Assembly: GCA_943370215.1 (NCBI GenBank)
Contig: CALRQC020000013.1
Span: 62,001-126,000, forward strand
Reading direction: 5' to 3'
Length of the DNA: 64,000 nt
Source of the DNA: Niveispirillum sp943370215
GTDB taxonomy: Bacteria > Pseudomonadota > Alphaproteobacteria > Azospirillales > Azospirillaceae
Shown piece by piece: positions 25,784-34,496 of this stretch (the first letter of the stretch is position 1; each line of letters opens with the position of its first letter). The notes under the pieces were generated by a model. It worked only from the letters and a program-made list of their open reading frames with translations, searched no databases and was not told where the DNA came from. A program made the position numbers and the translations under genes.

Positions 25784-26221
25784 ATGATCCTGCCCATGTC
25801 GTCGCTGCGCCGCTTCACCACCGCCCCCACGCTGACCGAGTTGGAGGCCATCGCCGAGAAGGCCGCCGCCGGCATCCCCGCCGAATTGCGCAGCCATGTG
25901 CGCAATGTGCTGATCCGGGTGGAGGATTTCCCCGATGAGGAGACGGCGCAGGAGATGGAACTGGAAAGCCCGTTCGATCTGCTAGGCCTGTATCGTGGCG
26001 TGGGAATGCCCTGGCAGAGCGTTACCCAGCCTCGGCTGGAACCGGACCTGATCTTCCTCTATCGCCGGCCGATTCTGGATTACTGGTGCGAGACGGGGGA
26101 GGATCTGACCCATCTGGTCCGCCATGTGCTGATCCATGAGATCGGGCATCATTTCGGCTTCTCCGATGCCGACATGGAAGCGCTGGAAGCCGAGGCCGGT
26201 GACGCCGACGCGCGGGATTAA
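25784..26221 (+). CDS. Zincin-like metallopeptidase family protein (PF06262 type)
   Basis: 145 residues from the ATG at 25784; an ATG at 25796 (MSSLRRFTTAPTL) is equally plausible. The zinc-binding HExxH helix appears as HVLIHEIGHHFGFSDADME near the C-terminus, the hallmark of the small zincin_1/MMP1-like family. Upstream are ELRSHVRNVLIRVEDFPDEE, FDLLGLYRGVG and DLIFLYRRPILDYW, also typical. No signal peptide, so probably cytoplasmic. Physiological substrate unknown for the family. Confidence 0.85.
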   Translation: MILPMSSLRRFTTAPTLTELEAIAEKAAAGIPAELRSHVRNVLIRVEDFPDEETAQEMELESPFDLLGLYRGVGMPWQSVTQPRLEPDLIFLYRRPILDYWCETGEDLTHLVRHVLIHEIGHHFGFSDADMEALEAEAGDADARD

Positions 26222-26417
26222 GCCGGCCCGCGTCTCCCATCCCATCATTCCACCATCCCCCCGCAACCGATCCGGTTGCGGGATGGAGACATTTTTCTTC
26301 TTACCTACATACAAATTTAATTGAACAGGTCATATGCCTTGGCATAATGGTTTATGCATTCGCGCGGTGCTGGTGATGACGCCGGCATTCACACCATTTC
26401 AGCCAGGGAGGACCGCC

Positions 26418-26780
26418 TTGCCGCCTCGTTCCAAGCGTTTTTCCAGGGAAGAGTCTGACGATATCGCCAGCACGTTGGTCATTCGCAATGTGGTGGTGCT
26501 GAACAAACGCACCAGCCTGCGCATGGAACCAGAAATGTGGGATGCGTTGAGTGATGTTGCCAAACGGGAAGGAAAGACCCTTCACGATATCTGCACGCAG
26601 ATTGTGGAGCGCAAGCCTGGTGGTGCTTCGCTAACGGCAGCGATCCGGGTATTTCTGGTCAATTATTACCGCATGTCATCCACGGAGGATGGGCATCGCG
26701 GGGCCGGCCACGGCCAGGGCGACCCTGATATCATCAGTCTTGCCCTGGCGCCTCTGCGGACAGAGGATGAGATAGCTTGA
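26418..26780 (+). CDS. Ribbon-helix-helix domain protein
   Basis: 120 residues if the TTG at 26418 is the start. It is preceded by AGGGAGG at good spacing, whereas upstream ATGs (26334, 26376) lack a site. The RHH_4-type core is NVVVLNKRTSLRMEPEMWDALSDVAKREGKTLHDIC followed by SLTAAIRVFLVNYYR, with TSLRMEP the DNA-contact strand. The tail is poorly conserved. In alphaproteobacteria these small proteins are orphan DNA-binding regulators of unknown target. The upstream ~190 nt is AT-rich, probably the promoter. Confidence 0.82.
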   Translation: MPPRSKRFSREESDDIASTLVIRNVVVLNKRTSLRMEPEMWDALSDVAKREGKTLHDICTQIVERKPGGASLTAAIRVFLVNYYRMSSTEDGHRGAGHGQGDPDIISLALAPLRTEDEIA

Positions 26781-26814
26781 TTACCTCAAGTTGAATATCG
26801 GATAGATATGTCGT

Positions 26815-27402
26815 TCAGGGTGTGGATGGCTTGGCATGTTCGGGCCAGAGGGTGCGCACCAGCGGCCCGTCGGCCGCAAAACTGTGGCAGCTATTCAGCA
26901 AGGGCGGCGGCCGGCGTGGCGGCGGCTCCACGCCCTGGTCCCGCATGGCCTCACGCTCCCTTATCTCAGCCTGCTGCCGAATGGGGGCGATGGTCTGAAA
27001 GGCGGTGGTGGCCACCGGGCCCAGCAGTTCCACCAGATGGGTGCAGCCTTGCACCCCGCCCAGCCGTTCCTTCACCGCCGCTGTCCAGCCGCTGACGATC
27101 GCCAGCCCGACCAGTTTTTGATAGGCGGGGGCGATGGCGGGGCAGAGGGGGAAGGGCGTGGCATCGGCGGCCACGGCCACCGCCCGGACGGTCAGGCTGT
27201 CGTCCAGTGTCAACCGGATCGACAGATCATGGATGAATTCGCCCGGTTGCTTTTCTGCCCCCGTCAGACCCCGGTGGGCATAGGTTCGTTCATCCGTCAG
27301 ATGCCCTTCCACATCCCATAAGCCATCGGCCCGGCGGTAGCCCTGGCAGGTGATCTTCCTTGTATGAAGCAAGGTGCGGTCGGCGGGGGGCGGCAGCGGC
27401 AT
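26815..27402 (-). CDS. DUF2889 domain protein
   Basis: 195 residues from the ATG at 27402. The DUF2889 signature is plain: LLHTRKITCQGYRRADGLWDVEGHLTDERTY near the N-terminus and PFPLCPAIAPAYQKLVGLAI with GCTHLVELLGPVATTAFQTI in the second half. The family is common in proteobacteria and has no assigned activity; conserved Cys and His residues (C in CPAI, GCTH) hint at metal binding, which is speculation. Divergent from pyrF. Confidence 0.85.
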   Translation of the reverse strand: MPLPPPADRTLLHTRKITCQGYRRADGLWDVEGHLTDERTYAHRGLTGAEKQPGEFIHDLSIRLTLDDSLTVRAVAVAADATPFPLCPAIAPAYQKLVGLAIVSGWTAAVKERLGGVQGCTHLVELLGPVATTAFQTIAPIRQQAEIREREAMRDQGVEPPPRRPPPLLNSCHSFAADGPLVRTLWPEHAKPSTP

Positions 27403-27433
27403 GACAAGCAATCATCGATTCGGGTGGGGTGCG

Positions 27434-27499
27434 CCCCTTGACCTTGGGGCCCCCGGCATGTCGGGTCAAGCTACCCTTTACGTATTGGGAATATTCCCA
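27434..27499. promoter_or_regulatory. Palindromes in the DUF2889-pyrF divergent region
   Basis: The 220-nt divergent region has a perfect 14-nt palindrome TGGGAATATTCCCA (27486-27499) and an inverted pair CTTGACC...GGTCAAG about 19 nt apart (near 27436-27470). Either could be an operator. A further GC-rich inverted repeat (CCGCCG/CGGCGG) lies near 27527-27546. Regulator unknown. Confidence 0.4.
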
Positions 27500-27622
27500 T
27501 GTTCAGCCCTGCGGCGGGCGGGTGGCCGCCGTTGAACATCGGCGGTTCGCCGCCGCGCCGTTTCGCGCTACATGAAGGCTGCACTTTGTTGATCTTAATC
27601 GCAGCCTTTTCAGGAAAGAACC

Positions 27623-28339
27623 ATGCGCCCCACCGACCGTATCTTTGTTGCCCTGGACATGCCGGACATTGCCGGGGCGCGGGCCATGGCGGCCAATCTG
27701 ACCGGTCTGGTGGGCGGTGTGAAGCTGGGGCTGGAATTCTTCATGGCCCAGGGGCCGGATGGCATCCGCACGGTGGTGGCCGATGCGGGATTGCCGCTGT
27801 TCCTGGACCTGAAGCTGCATGACATTCCCAACACGGTGGCCGGTGCCGTGCGCTCTGTCGCGCCGTTGGCGCCCTTGTTCCTGACCGTCCATGCCAGCGG
27901 CGGCCCGGCCATGCTGCGCGCCGCCGCCGATGCCGCCGCGGATGAGGCGGCGAAGCTGGGGGTGCCGCGCATGAAAATCCTGGCGGTCACCGTGCTGACC
28001 AGCCTGGGCGAGGATGATCTGGCCGCCATCGGCCAGCAGGGCTCGGCCCAGGATCAGGTGCGCCGGCTGGCCGCCTTGTCCCAGGCCAGCGGGGTGGATG
28101 GTGTCGTCTGCTCCCCGGCGGAGGTGGCGGCCCTGCGCGCCGACCTGCCGGCGGATTTCACCCTGATGGTGCCGGGCATCCGCCCCAGTTGGGCCGCCGT
28201 GGGTGACCAGAAGCGGGTGATGGGCCCCGCCCAGGCCGTGGCCGCCGGTGCCGACCGGCTGGTGATCGGCCGCCCCATCACCGCCGATGCCGACCCGCGC
28301 GCCGCCGCCCGCCGTATCGCCGAAGAACTGGGGGCCTGA
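27623..28339 (+). CDS. pyrF: Orotidine 5'-phosphate decarboxylase
   Basis: 238 residues. Makes UMP from OMP, last step of pyrimidine synthesis. The start (AGGAAAG upstream) reads MRPTDRIFVALDMPD. The active-site lysine motif DLKLHDIPNTV, MVPGIRPSW and the phosphate loop VIGRPITADADPR are all present. It is followed after 4 nt by trpF, so the two TIM-barrel enzymes are co-transcribed. Confidence 0.97.
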   Translation: MRPTDRIFVALDMPDIAGARAMAANLTGLVGGVKLGLEFFMAQGPDGIRTVVADAGLPLFLDLKLHDIPNTVAGAVRSVAPLAPLFLTVHASGGPAMLRAAADAAADEAAKLGVPRMKILAVTVLTSLGEDDLAAIGQQGSAQDQVRRLAALSQASGVDGVVCSPAEVAALRADLPADFTLMVPGIRPSWAAVGDQKRVMGPAQAVAAGADRLVIGRPITADADPRAAARRIAEELGA

Positions 28340-28343
28340 TCCG

Positions 28344-29015
28344 ATGACCGGTCCGATGAAAATTCAGGCGAAGATTTGCGGCATCAACCATCCGGATGCG
28401 CTGCGTGCCGCCCTGGATGGCGGGGCGCGCTATATCGGGCTGGTCTTCTTCCCCCGCTCACCGCGCCATGTGGAACTGCCCATTGCGGCCGACCTGGCGC
28501 GCATGGTGGGCACCGGCACCCGCACCGTGGGCCTGTTCGTTGACCCGGCTGATGCACTGCTGGATGAAACCATCGCCCGGGTGCCGCTGGACATGATCCA
28601 GTTGCATGGGGAGGAGAGTCCGGCCCGCGTGGCCGATATCCGCGCCCGTTATGGCCTGCCGGTGATGAAGGCGCTGAAGGTGGCCGACGAAGCCGATCTG
28701 GAAGCGGCGTCGGCCTATCTGCCGGTCGTGGACCGGCTGCTGTTTGATGCCAAGCCGCCGAAGAATGTGGCCAACATGCTGCCGGGCGGCAATGGCCTGT
28801 CGTTCGACTGGCGCCTGTTGGCCGGCCGGCGCTGGGATAAGCCCTGGATGCTGTCCGGCGGGCTGGACCCGGCCAATGTGGCCGAGGCCATCGCCATCAC
28901 CGGGGCCGATGCCGTGGATGTGTCATCAGGCGTGGAAGAACGGCCGGGCGTGAAAAGCGTGGCCCGTATCCGCGACTTTCTGGCCGCTGTGGCGGCGGCG
29001 GGGCAGGGGGCTTAG
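28344..29015 (+). CDS. trpF: Phosphoribosylanthranilate isomerase
   Basis: 223 residues from the ATG at 28344 (MTGPMKIQAKICGI); an ATG at 28356 is also possible. Converts PRA to CdRP in tryptophan synthesis. The catalytic cysteine lies in KICGI, with FFPRSPRHV, VGLFVDP, IQLHGEE, LLFDAK and the phosphate-binding SGGLDPANV and DVSSGVEERPGVK. Other trp genes are not in the window; trpB and trpA often follow trpF in related genomes but here a convergent gene does. Confidence 0.96.
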   Translation: MTGPMKIQAKICGINHPDALRAALDGGARYIGLVFFPRSPRHVELPIAADLARMVGTGTRTVGLFVDPADALLDETIARVPLDMIQLHGEESPARVADIRARYGLPVMKALKVADEADLEAASAYLPVVDRLLFDAKPPKNVANMLPGGNGLSFDWRLLAGRRWDKPWMLSGGLDPANVAEAIAITGADAVDVSSGVEERPGVKSVARIRDFLAAVAAAGQGA

Positions 29016-29061
29016 AGCGGATCGCGGAAAAGCGGAATCGCTTTGGAGCGTGAATCCGCTC
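29015..29061. repeat. Palindrome overlapping the trpF stop
   Basis: GAGCGGAT (29015-29022) pairs with ATCCGCTC (29054-29061); the interior (CGGAAAAGCGGAATCGCTTTGG) has further pairing. The layout resembles the AGAGC-GAAAAG-type palindromes frequent at alphaproteobacterial gene ends, and it touches the trpF TAG. Confidence 0.55.
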
Positions 29062-29074
29062 GCTGAACAACGGC

Positions 29075-29116
29075 TTAGAGCCGGGTGCGTTTCCGGCTAA
29101 ACGCACCCGGCTCTAA
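29075..29116. terminator. 18-bp perfect hairpin between convergent trpF and the DUF924 gene
   Basis: Left arm 29075-29092 (TTAGAGCCGGGTGCGTTT) pairs without mismatch with 29099-29116 around CCGGCT. The DUF924 stop codon lies inside the right arm. Probably a bidirectional terminator; no long T-tract. Confidence 0.65.
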
Positions 29117-29658
29117 AACCCCGCCCCTGGCCGGGCCAGATAGTCCAGCTCCGCCGGCGTGCTGGCCCGGCCCAGGATGGCGTTGCGGTGGGGGAAGCGG
29201 CCGAATTCGGCGATCACCACCAGATGTTTGCAGGCATAATCCAGATAGGTCGGGCTCAGGGTGCGGCTGGCGAACAGGCGCACGGACTGGCGCTGATCCT
29301 CCATCGCCTCTGAATGTTCGAAAGGCAGATAGAGGAAGGCGCGGTCATCGTCGGGCAATTCCATATCCAGCCCCCGCGCCACCAGATCGCGGGCAATGGC
29401 CAGGGCCTGCGCATCGCTGGCAAAGGCGCGCGGGGTGCCGCGAAAGATATTGCGCGGCACCTGATCCAGCAGGATGCAGAGCGCCAGCCCGCCTTCCGCC
29501 GTTGCCGCCCAATCCGCCAGTTCCCCCGCCACGGCCTGTTCATGCAGCGTGCCTAGCCGTTCCGCCACCAGCATGTCGAAATCCGGCCCGCCGCCGAACC
29601 ATTTCGACGGTCCGGCCTGCCGGAACCAGAAATCCAGCACCTGTCCGATCTGATCCAT
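29113..29658 (-). CDS. DUF924 family protein
   Basis: 181 residues from the ATG at 29658 with GGAGG six bases upstream; the ATG two codons earlier is too close to that site. DUF924 pattern: VLDFWFRQAGPSKWFGGGPDFD at the N-terminus, ALCILLDQVPRNIFRGTPRAFASD, FLYLPFEHSE, and IAEFGRFPHRNAILGR near the end. The fold is alpha-helical, TPR-like. Function unknown throughout the family. Follows the MCP-PilZ gene by 12 nt on the same strand, so they may be co-transcribed. Confidence 0.9.
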   Translation of the reverse strand: MDQIGQVLDFWFRQAGPSKWFGGGPDFDMLVAERLGTLHEQAVAGELADWAATAEGGLALCILLDQVPRNIFRGTPRAFASDAQALAIARDLVARGLDMELPDDDRAFLYLPFEHSEAMEDQRQSVRLFASRTLSPTYLDYACKHLVVIAEFGRFPHRNAILGRASTPAELDYLARPGAGF

Positions 29659-29670
29659 GGCCATCCTCCA

Positions 29671-31647
29671 TCAAGCAACGGCGGGCACCTGCCGGGCCAG
29701 CCAGGGGGCCAGTGTGGCACGGGCCGCCGCCTCGTCGCCAAACAGCAGATGGATACCTTCCCCGGAAATATCCAGCACGCTGAACCCGATGGCCCCCAGA
29801 CCTGCCAGGTGCAGGCGGCCCTGGGTACCCCGCGCCACACCGTCCACCGGGGCGGCCAGCGCGCCACCGCTGGACAGATTGCGCAGGTGGCTATCCAGCC
29901 GGCGCCCACCGATTTCCAGTTGGGCCGGCATATCCACCGCCACCCGCTCGGCGATTCGGCGATCCACCTCCGCCATGGAGGTGCGGACGACACGGACCAG
30001 GGTGGAGCGCAACTCCGTCACGCTGCGCGTCACCTCTGTCACCGTCCCGCGCACCGTGTCGGCGCGGTCGCCGGTGCTGCCGGCCTCGGCGGAGACTTCG
30101 GTGATCCGGCTGGAGACTTCACGGGCGGCGTCGGCCGCCTGCAGCACATTGCGGCTGATCTCCTGCGTGGCCGCCCCCTGTTCCTCGATGGCGGCGGCAA
30201 TGGTGCCGGAGATATTGTCCATCTCCTCGATCGTGCGGCCGATCTCCTGCACGGCGGCCACGGCCTGGCTGGTCACGCCATTGATCTCCGTGATCTGGCG
30301 GGTGATCTCCTCCGTCGACCGGCTGGTCTGGGTGGCCAGATTCTTCACCTCTGACGCCACCACGGCAAAGCCCTTGCCAGCATCCCCGGCGCGCGCCGCC
30401 TCAATGGTGGCATTCAGGGCCAGCAGGTTGGTCTGGCTGGCAATATCGCCGATCAGCCGGGCAACGTCGCCGATGCGGGCCACCGCATCGGACAGGGACA
30501 GGATGGTCTGCTGCGTTTCCTGGCCCTTGGTCACGGCATTGCGGCTGACGGCACTGGCATGGGCCACCTGTCCGCTGATCTCCCGGATGCTGGCGGACAG
30601 TTCCTCGGCGGCCGATGCGACGGTTTCGGCATTGTGCAGGGCCTGCTGGGCGGCGGCGGCGACATTATGGCTGTTCTTGGCCACCCGTTCGGCGGAAACG
30701 GCCATGGCGCCGGCATGGACATCCATTTCGCCGGCGCGGGCGGCCACCTGATCCACGGCAGTGCGGGTTTCGCTTTCCACCTTCTGCGCCATGGATTCCA
30801 GGGCCCGGCGCTTCAGCAATTCCGCCTCTTCCCGCTGGCGTTCCTGGTCGGCGCGCAGGCGCTGGGCCTCGGCACCATGGGCCTTCAGCACCTCGATGGC
30901 GCGGGCCATGTCGCCGACCTCATCCTGCTTGGCCAGACCGGGCACGGACACCCGGTAATCCTCCCGCGCCAGCAGGGCCAGCGTGCCGGTGAGTGCTGCC
31001 AGCGGCCGGACGACGCGGTTCAGCACCGCCCACAGGCCGGCGGCGATGCCGGCAATCCCCAGCCCGATCAGCAGCTTGGCGATCAGGATGGCATTGTCCG
31101 CCGATTTTTCTGTCTGCGCATAAAGCTTGCCGGCATTTTCCACCCCCAGATCGATCAGCCGGGTGATGCTTTCAGAGACGGGGTCGATGGTCTGGTACAG
31201 CCGGTTCTTGACGAAATCATCCAAGGCTGCGGCATCCTTGGCCTGCAAAATGCCCAGCAGTTCCGTCACGCCGGCATCGGCGGGGCGGAACCGGGCGGCA
31301 GCCTGATCGATCAGGGCGCGTTCGCCCGCATCCGTGTGTGGCCGCGCCCGGAACAGTTCCCAGTTGCGGGCAATATCGCCCTTGGCCCGGGTGACGCTGG
31401 CCAGCCCTTCGGCCCAGGTGAAGTTGCCATTGCGCACCTTGTGAGAGGCATCCACCACGAACACGGCATAGGCATCGGCGATGATCTTCAATTCCCGCTG
31501 CGGCACCACCTGGCCTTCATACAGGGCTTCGGTATCGGTGCGGGCCGTATCCAATGCCCGCCAGCCGACCAGTCCATTGGCCAGCAACAGGCCACCCAAG
31601 GCCACCAGAACCGCCATCAAAATTATTTTGATTGTCAGCCGCATCAT
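29671..31647 (-). CDS. Methyl-accepting chemotaxis protein with C-terminal PilZ domain
   Basis: 658 residues. TM1 at about 7-28, a periplasmic helical domain (about 30-185), TM2 at about 188-212, HAMP (about 213-265), then the signalling domain with the tip NATIEAARAGDAGKGFAVVA. The last ~100 residues are a PilZ domain with the c-di-GMP motifs RRIAER and LRNLSSGG. Azospirillum brasilense Tlp1 has the same layout and uses c-di-GMP to tune taxis. Start ATG at 31647 or 31644 with AAGGAA upstream. Confidence 0.93.
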   Translation of the reverse strand: MMRLTIKIILMAVLVALGGLLLANGLVGWRALDTARTDTEALYEGQVVPQRELKIIADAYAVFVVDASHKVRNGNFTWAEGLASVTRAKGDIARNWELFRARPHTDAGERALIDQAAARFRPADAGVTELLGILQAKDAAALDDFVKNRLYQTIDPVSESITRLIDLGVENAGKLYAQTEKSADNAILIAKLLIGLGIAGIAAGLWAVLNRVVRPLAALTGTLALLAREDYRVSVPGLAKQDEVGDMARAIEVLKAHGAEAQRLRADQERQREEAELLKRRALESMAQKVESETRTAVDQVAARAGEMDVHAGAMAVSAERVAKNSHNVAAAAQQALHNAETVASAAEELSASIREISGQVAHASAVSRNAVTKGQETQQTILSLSDAVARIGDVARLIGDIASQTNLLALNATIEAARAGDAGKGFAVVASEVKNLATQTSRSTEEITRQITEINGVTSQAVAAVQEIGRTIEEMDNISGTIAAAIEEQGAATQEISRNVLQAADAAREVSSRITEVSAEAGSTGDRADTVRGTVTEVTRSVTELRSTLVRVVRTSMAEVDRRIAERVAVDMPAQLEIGGRRLDSHLRNLSSGGALAAPVDGVARGTQGRLHLAGLGAIGFSVLDISGEGIHLLFGDEAAARATLAPWLARQVPAVA

Positions 31648-31805
31648 CGTTCCTTGCCTGCCCGTCGCGCCGCTATAGGTGCGTTCGGTATACGAAACGA
31701 TTAATTATTGCCATTTGCGAAGAAGATCAGGAAGCGATGATTGAAATCGGTTGTTGTGAAATTCAACAGTGAAGAAAAATTTCCATAAAGAAATCTTCTG
31801 CCTAT

Positions 31806-33095
31806 TTAATCACCATTGCCATTTTCTTCCGCATTGCTGCGCAGGGCAAGGCGGCGGGCCAGTTCTGACAGACATTCCTCACGGGTGGGCCGGTAATCCC
31901 GCGCCGCCCACCAGCCTTCCAGCCCGGCCAGCAGGATGCCCAGATCGGGACCGGGTGCCACCCCCTGTTCCAGCAGGTCGCGCCCTTTCAGCGGGAAGGG
32001 GATGATCACCCAGGTGGCCGCCTCGGCCAGCGGTTCCAGCAGTTCCTGCGCGGCCGTGCCCCGGTCGGCAGCGGCCAGCAGCAGCAGGTCGCGGTACAGC
32101 TCTGGCCCCAGCTTCTGCAAGGCGTGGCGCCGGCTGGTCACCGTCAGATCGGGATGCACATCCACCGTCGGTGCGCAGAGTGCCAGCAACTGGTTGCGCT
32201 GGTTGTTGGACAGGCGCAGCCGCTCGGCCGTGTCGGCCGCCCCCACGGGGCCGGGGGGCAGCAAGGCGGCCAGATGCGCCATGGCCCCGGCCTCCCCCAG
32301 CACCCATTCCAGCCGGTCCAGTGCCTCCAGCCGTTTCAGGCGGGTGGCGGTGGGCAGGGTCTGCGCCACCACCCCCGCTTCCAGCATCAGCCGCCAGATC
32401 TCCACCGCCCGGTCCAGCCGCAGGACGGCCAGCAGCTCCTTGGCGATCCGCTCCCCCGACAGGCCGGGCAGCAGCGGGGCGAGCGCGGCGCAGGCGGTAA
32501 AGCTGTCGCGGTCCGGCGGTCCCTTGCCGAACCGGCCATAAAAGCGGAAGAAGCGCAGGATGCGCAGCACATCCTCACCAATGCGCTCCCGCGCGTTGCC
32601 GATGAAGCGCACCCGCCCGGCCCGCAGGTCGGCCAGCCCGCCGAACGGGTCGAACAGTTCGCCCTCCGGCGTCAGCGACAGGGCATTGATGGTGAAGTCG
32701 CGCCGCTGCGCATCGGCCAGCCAGTCCTGGCAGAACATCACCTTGGCATGGCGGCCGTCGGTTTCCACATCCCGGCGCAGGGTGGTGATTTCATAGCTGG
32801 CGCGGCCGACCACGGCGGTGATGGTGCCATGGTCGATGCCGGTGGGGATGGTGCGGATGCCTTCCTGCTTCAGACGGCGCATCACCTCTTCCGGCAGCAG
32901 GGGGGTGGCAATGTCGATATCACCCGGCTGCAGGCCCAGGATGGCATCACGCACGCAGCCGCCGATCAGGCGTGCTTCCTCCCCCGATCGCATCAGCACT
33001 TCCAGGATGATGCGTGCTCCATCGCCCGCCGTGGCATGGATGGCGCCCGCCAGATCGCGGCCGGCAGGGCCGCTGTGGGGCTGCCCCTCGTTCAT
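31806..33095 (-). CDS. cca: CCA tRNA nucleotidyltransferase / poly(A) polymerase family protein
   Basis: 429 residues from the ATG at 33095 (GGTGAG upstream). The polymerase beta-type nucleotidyltransferase head is clear: LIGGCVRDAILG with the glycine loop, the metal-binding DIDIAT, then RDFTINALS, DPFGGLADLRAGRVRFIGN and ILRFFRFYGRFG. The C-terminal HD-less helical part fits the alphaproteobacterial CCA enzyme, which adds the 3' CCA to tRNA. A poly(A) polymerase role cannot be excluded from sequence alone. It starts seven bases after the DUF2336 stop. Confidence 0.92.
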   Translation of the reverse strand: MNEGQPHSGPAGRDLAGAIHATAGDGARIILEVLMRSGEEARLIGGCVRDAILGLQPGDIDIATPLLPEEVMRRLKQEGIRTIPTGIDHGTITAVVGRASYEITTLRRDVETDGRHAKVMFCQDWLADAQRRDFTINALSLTPEGELFDPFGGLADLRAGRVRFIGNARERIGEDVLRILRFFRFYGRFGKGPPDRDSFTACAALAPLLPGLSGERIAKELLAVLRLDRAVEIWRLMLEAGVVAQTLPTATRLKRLEALDRLEWVLGEAGAMAHLAALLPPGPVGAADTAERLRLSNNQRNQLLALCAPTVDVHPDLTVTSRRHALQKLGPELYRDLLLLAAADRGTAAQELLEPLAEAATWVIIPFPLKGRDLLEQGVAPGPDLGILLAGLEGWWAARDYRPTREECLSELARRLALRSNAEENGNGD

Positions 33096-33102
33096 GCCCA
33101 AC

Positions 33103-34386
33103 TCACCCTTTCAGCCCGAAAAACTCAAGCTGCCAGCTCATCTCACTGTCGGACATCGGATAGCCATCCCCACCGCGTGCATTCAGCACGGAGGCCGGGG
33201 GGATATTGGCAATCCGCAGTTGGATTTGCCGGCAGAAACGCATGGTCAGCTTGGCCCGCCAGCAGAGCGCGGTGACGGCTCGCGCACTCTGTCCGCCAAT
33301 GATCTTGTCCACCGCCTCCAGCGGTACATTGGCCAGCAGGGACAGGGCGGCCAGCACAAAGCCACGGTCGCCCCGCGTCAGCGCGTCGGCCATGGCGTCT
33401 TCGTCCAGCTTGCCGGCACCATGCATCTTGCGGGCCCGGTCCATCGGCCGTTCCTTGGGCGTCTCTGCCGTCAGTTCATCCACCAGCCCCAGCGGTTCCG
33501 CCCCGCCCCCGGCACCGGGCCGGGTGCTGGCGCGGGCCAGATCGGCCACGGCACCACGCACGGCGGTCATCACCGTGTCCGGCAGATCGGTACGGCTTTC
33601 CAGCACGCGCACCAGTTGCTGGCTGACAAAGCCGACAATGCGCGCCGCCGCCTTGGGTGGCAGGCTGGGCCGGCGGACCAGCGGGGCGTGCCACGGTTCA
33701 AACCGGGGGGCCATGTCGATGATACGGTCCAGCGTCTCTTCCCGGATCTGGGCCGACTGGTTGGACAGCAAGGCGGCCACCGCCGCCTCGCTCTCTGTCC
33801 GCGCCACGGCGGCGGAAACATTGCCAGACAGGCCGGCACGCTCGGCAATGGCGACCAGCTTGCCGTCCATCGGCTGGCCGGCAATGATATCCAGCAGATC
33901 GTCATCGGTCAGGATGGGCGAATGGCGCAGCACCGGCCCGCTGACCGACAATTCCAGATCGCGCGCCAGTTGCTGGATGATATGGGCCGGGGCGCCCGCC
34001 TGATCCTTCAGCGCATCGGCCACCACGCGGCGCACGGCGGTGGCCTGATCGCGGGCCAGCGTCTCCACGATATCCAGGGTCATCCGCTCAATCTGGCCCA
34101 CCCGATCGGCGGGCAGCGAGGGCACCAGTGCGGCGATCTTGGCGGCCAGTCCGCTGCGCACCTGTTCATCGGGATCATGGGAGAGCAGCAGGTCAGCCTG
34201 GCGCGGGGTGGCGTTGTTACGGGCGATTTCCCGCCGCACCTCCGCACTGGTGTCGTTGGCCAAAAAGAACAGGATTTCCGGCTGGGTGTCAGCCCGGCTG
34301 GCCAGCAGGCGGCGGTCGCCGGCATTCTGGCTGGCAGCCAGACGCTTGGCGGTATCGTAATCAAACCCTTCCGTTTTCTTGTTCAT
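33103..34386 (-). CDS. DUF2336 family protein
   Basis: 427 residues, soluble, no signal peptide. HEAT-like helical repeats at the N-terminus (DRRLLASRADTQPEILFFLA, EVRREIARNNATPRQADLLL) are typical of DUF2336 proteins, found almost only in alphaproteobacteria. Later parts contain LDIVETLARDQATAVRRVVA and AEDAMADALTRGDRGFVLAA-like helices. Function unknown; some relatives sit near polar or motility genes. Same-strand spacing to the CCA gene suggests co-transcription. Confidence 0.88.
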   Translation of the reverse strand: MNKKTEGFDYDTAKRLAASQNAGDRRLLASRADTQPEILFFLANDTSAEVRREIARNNATPRQADLLLSHDPDEQVRSGLAAKIAALVPSLPADRVGQIERMTLDIVETLARDQATAVRRVVADALKDQAGAPAHIIQQLARDLELSVSGPVLRHSPILTDDDLLDIIAGQPMDGKLVAIAERAGLSGNVSAAVARTESEAAVAALLSNQSAQIREETLDRIIDMAPRFEPWHAPLVRRPSLPPKAAARIVGFVSQQLVRVLESRTDLPDTVMTAVRGAVADLARASTRPGAGGGAEPLGLVDELTAETPKERPMDRARKMHGAGKLDEDAMADALTRGDRGFVLAALSLLANVPLEAVDKIIGGQSARAVTALCWRAKLTMRFCRQIQLRIANIPPASVLNARGGDGYPMSDSEMSWQLEFFGLKG

Positions 34387-34496
34387 TTACCCGACCATCC
34401 CAGGCCGGTCCCGGCCGGCCGGCCCACTGAAAGCAACGGTGTCTGCATACGCGAATAGGTATTGCAGCGTTATCCCTTTGTCGATCCGTCCTGGCT

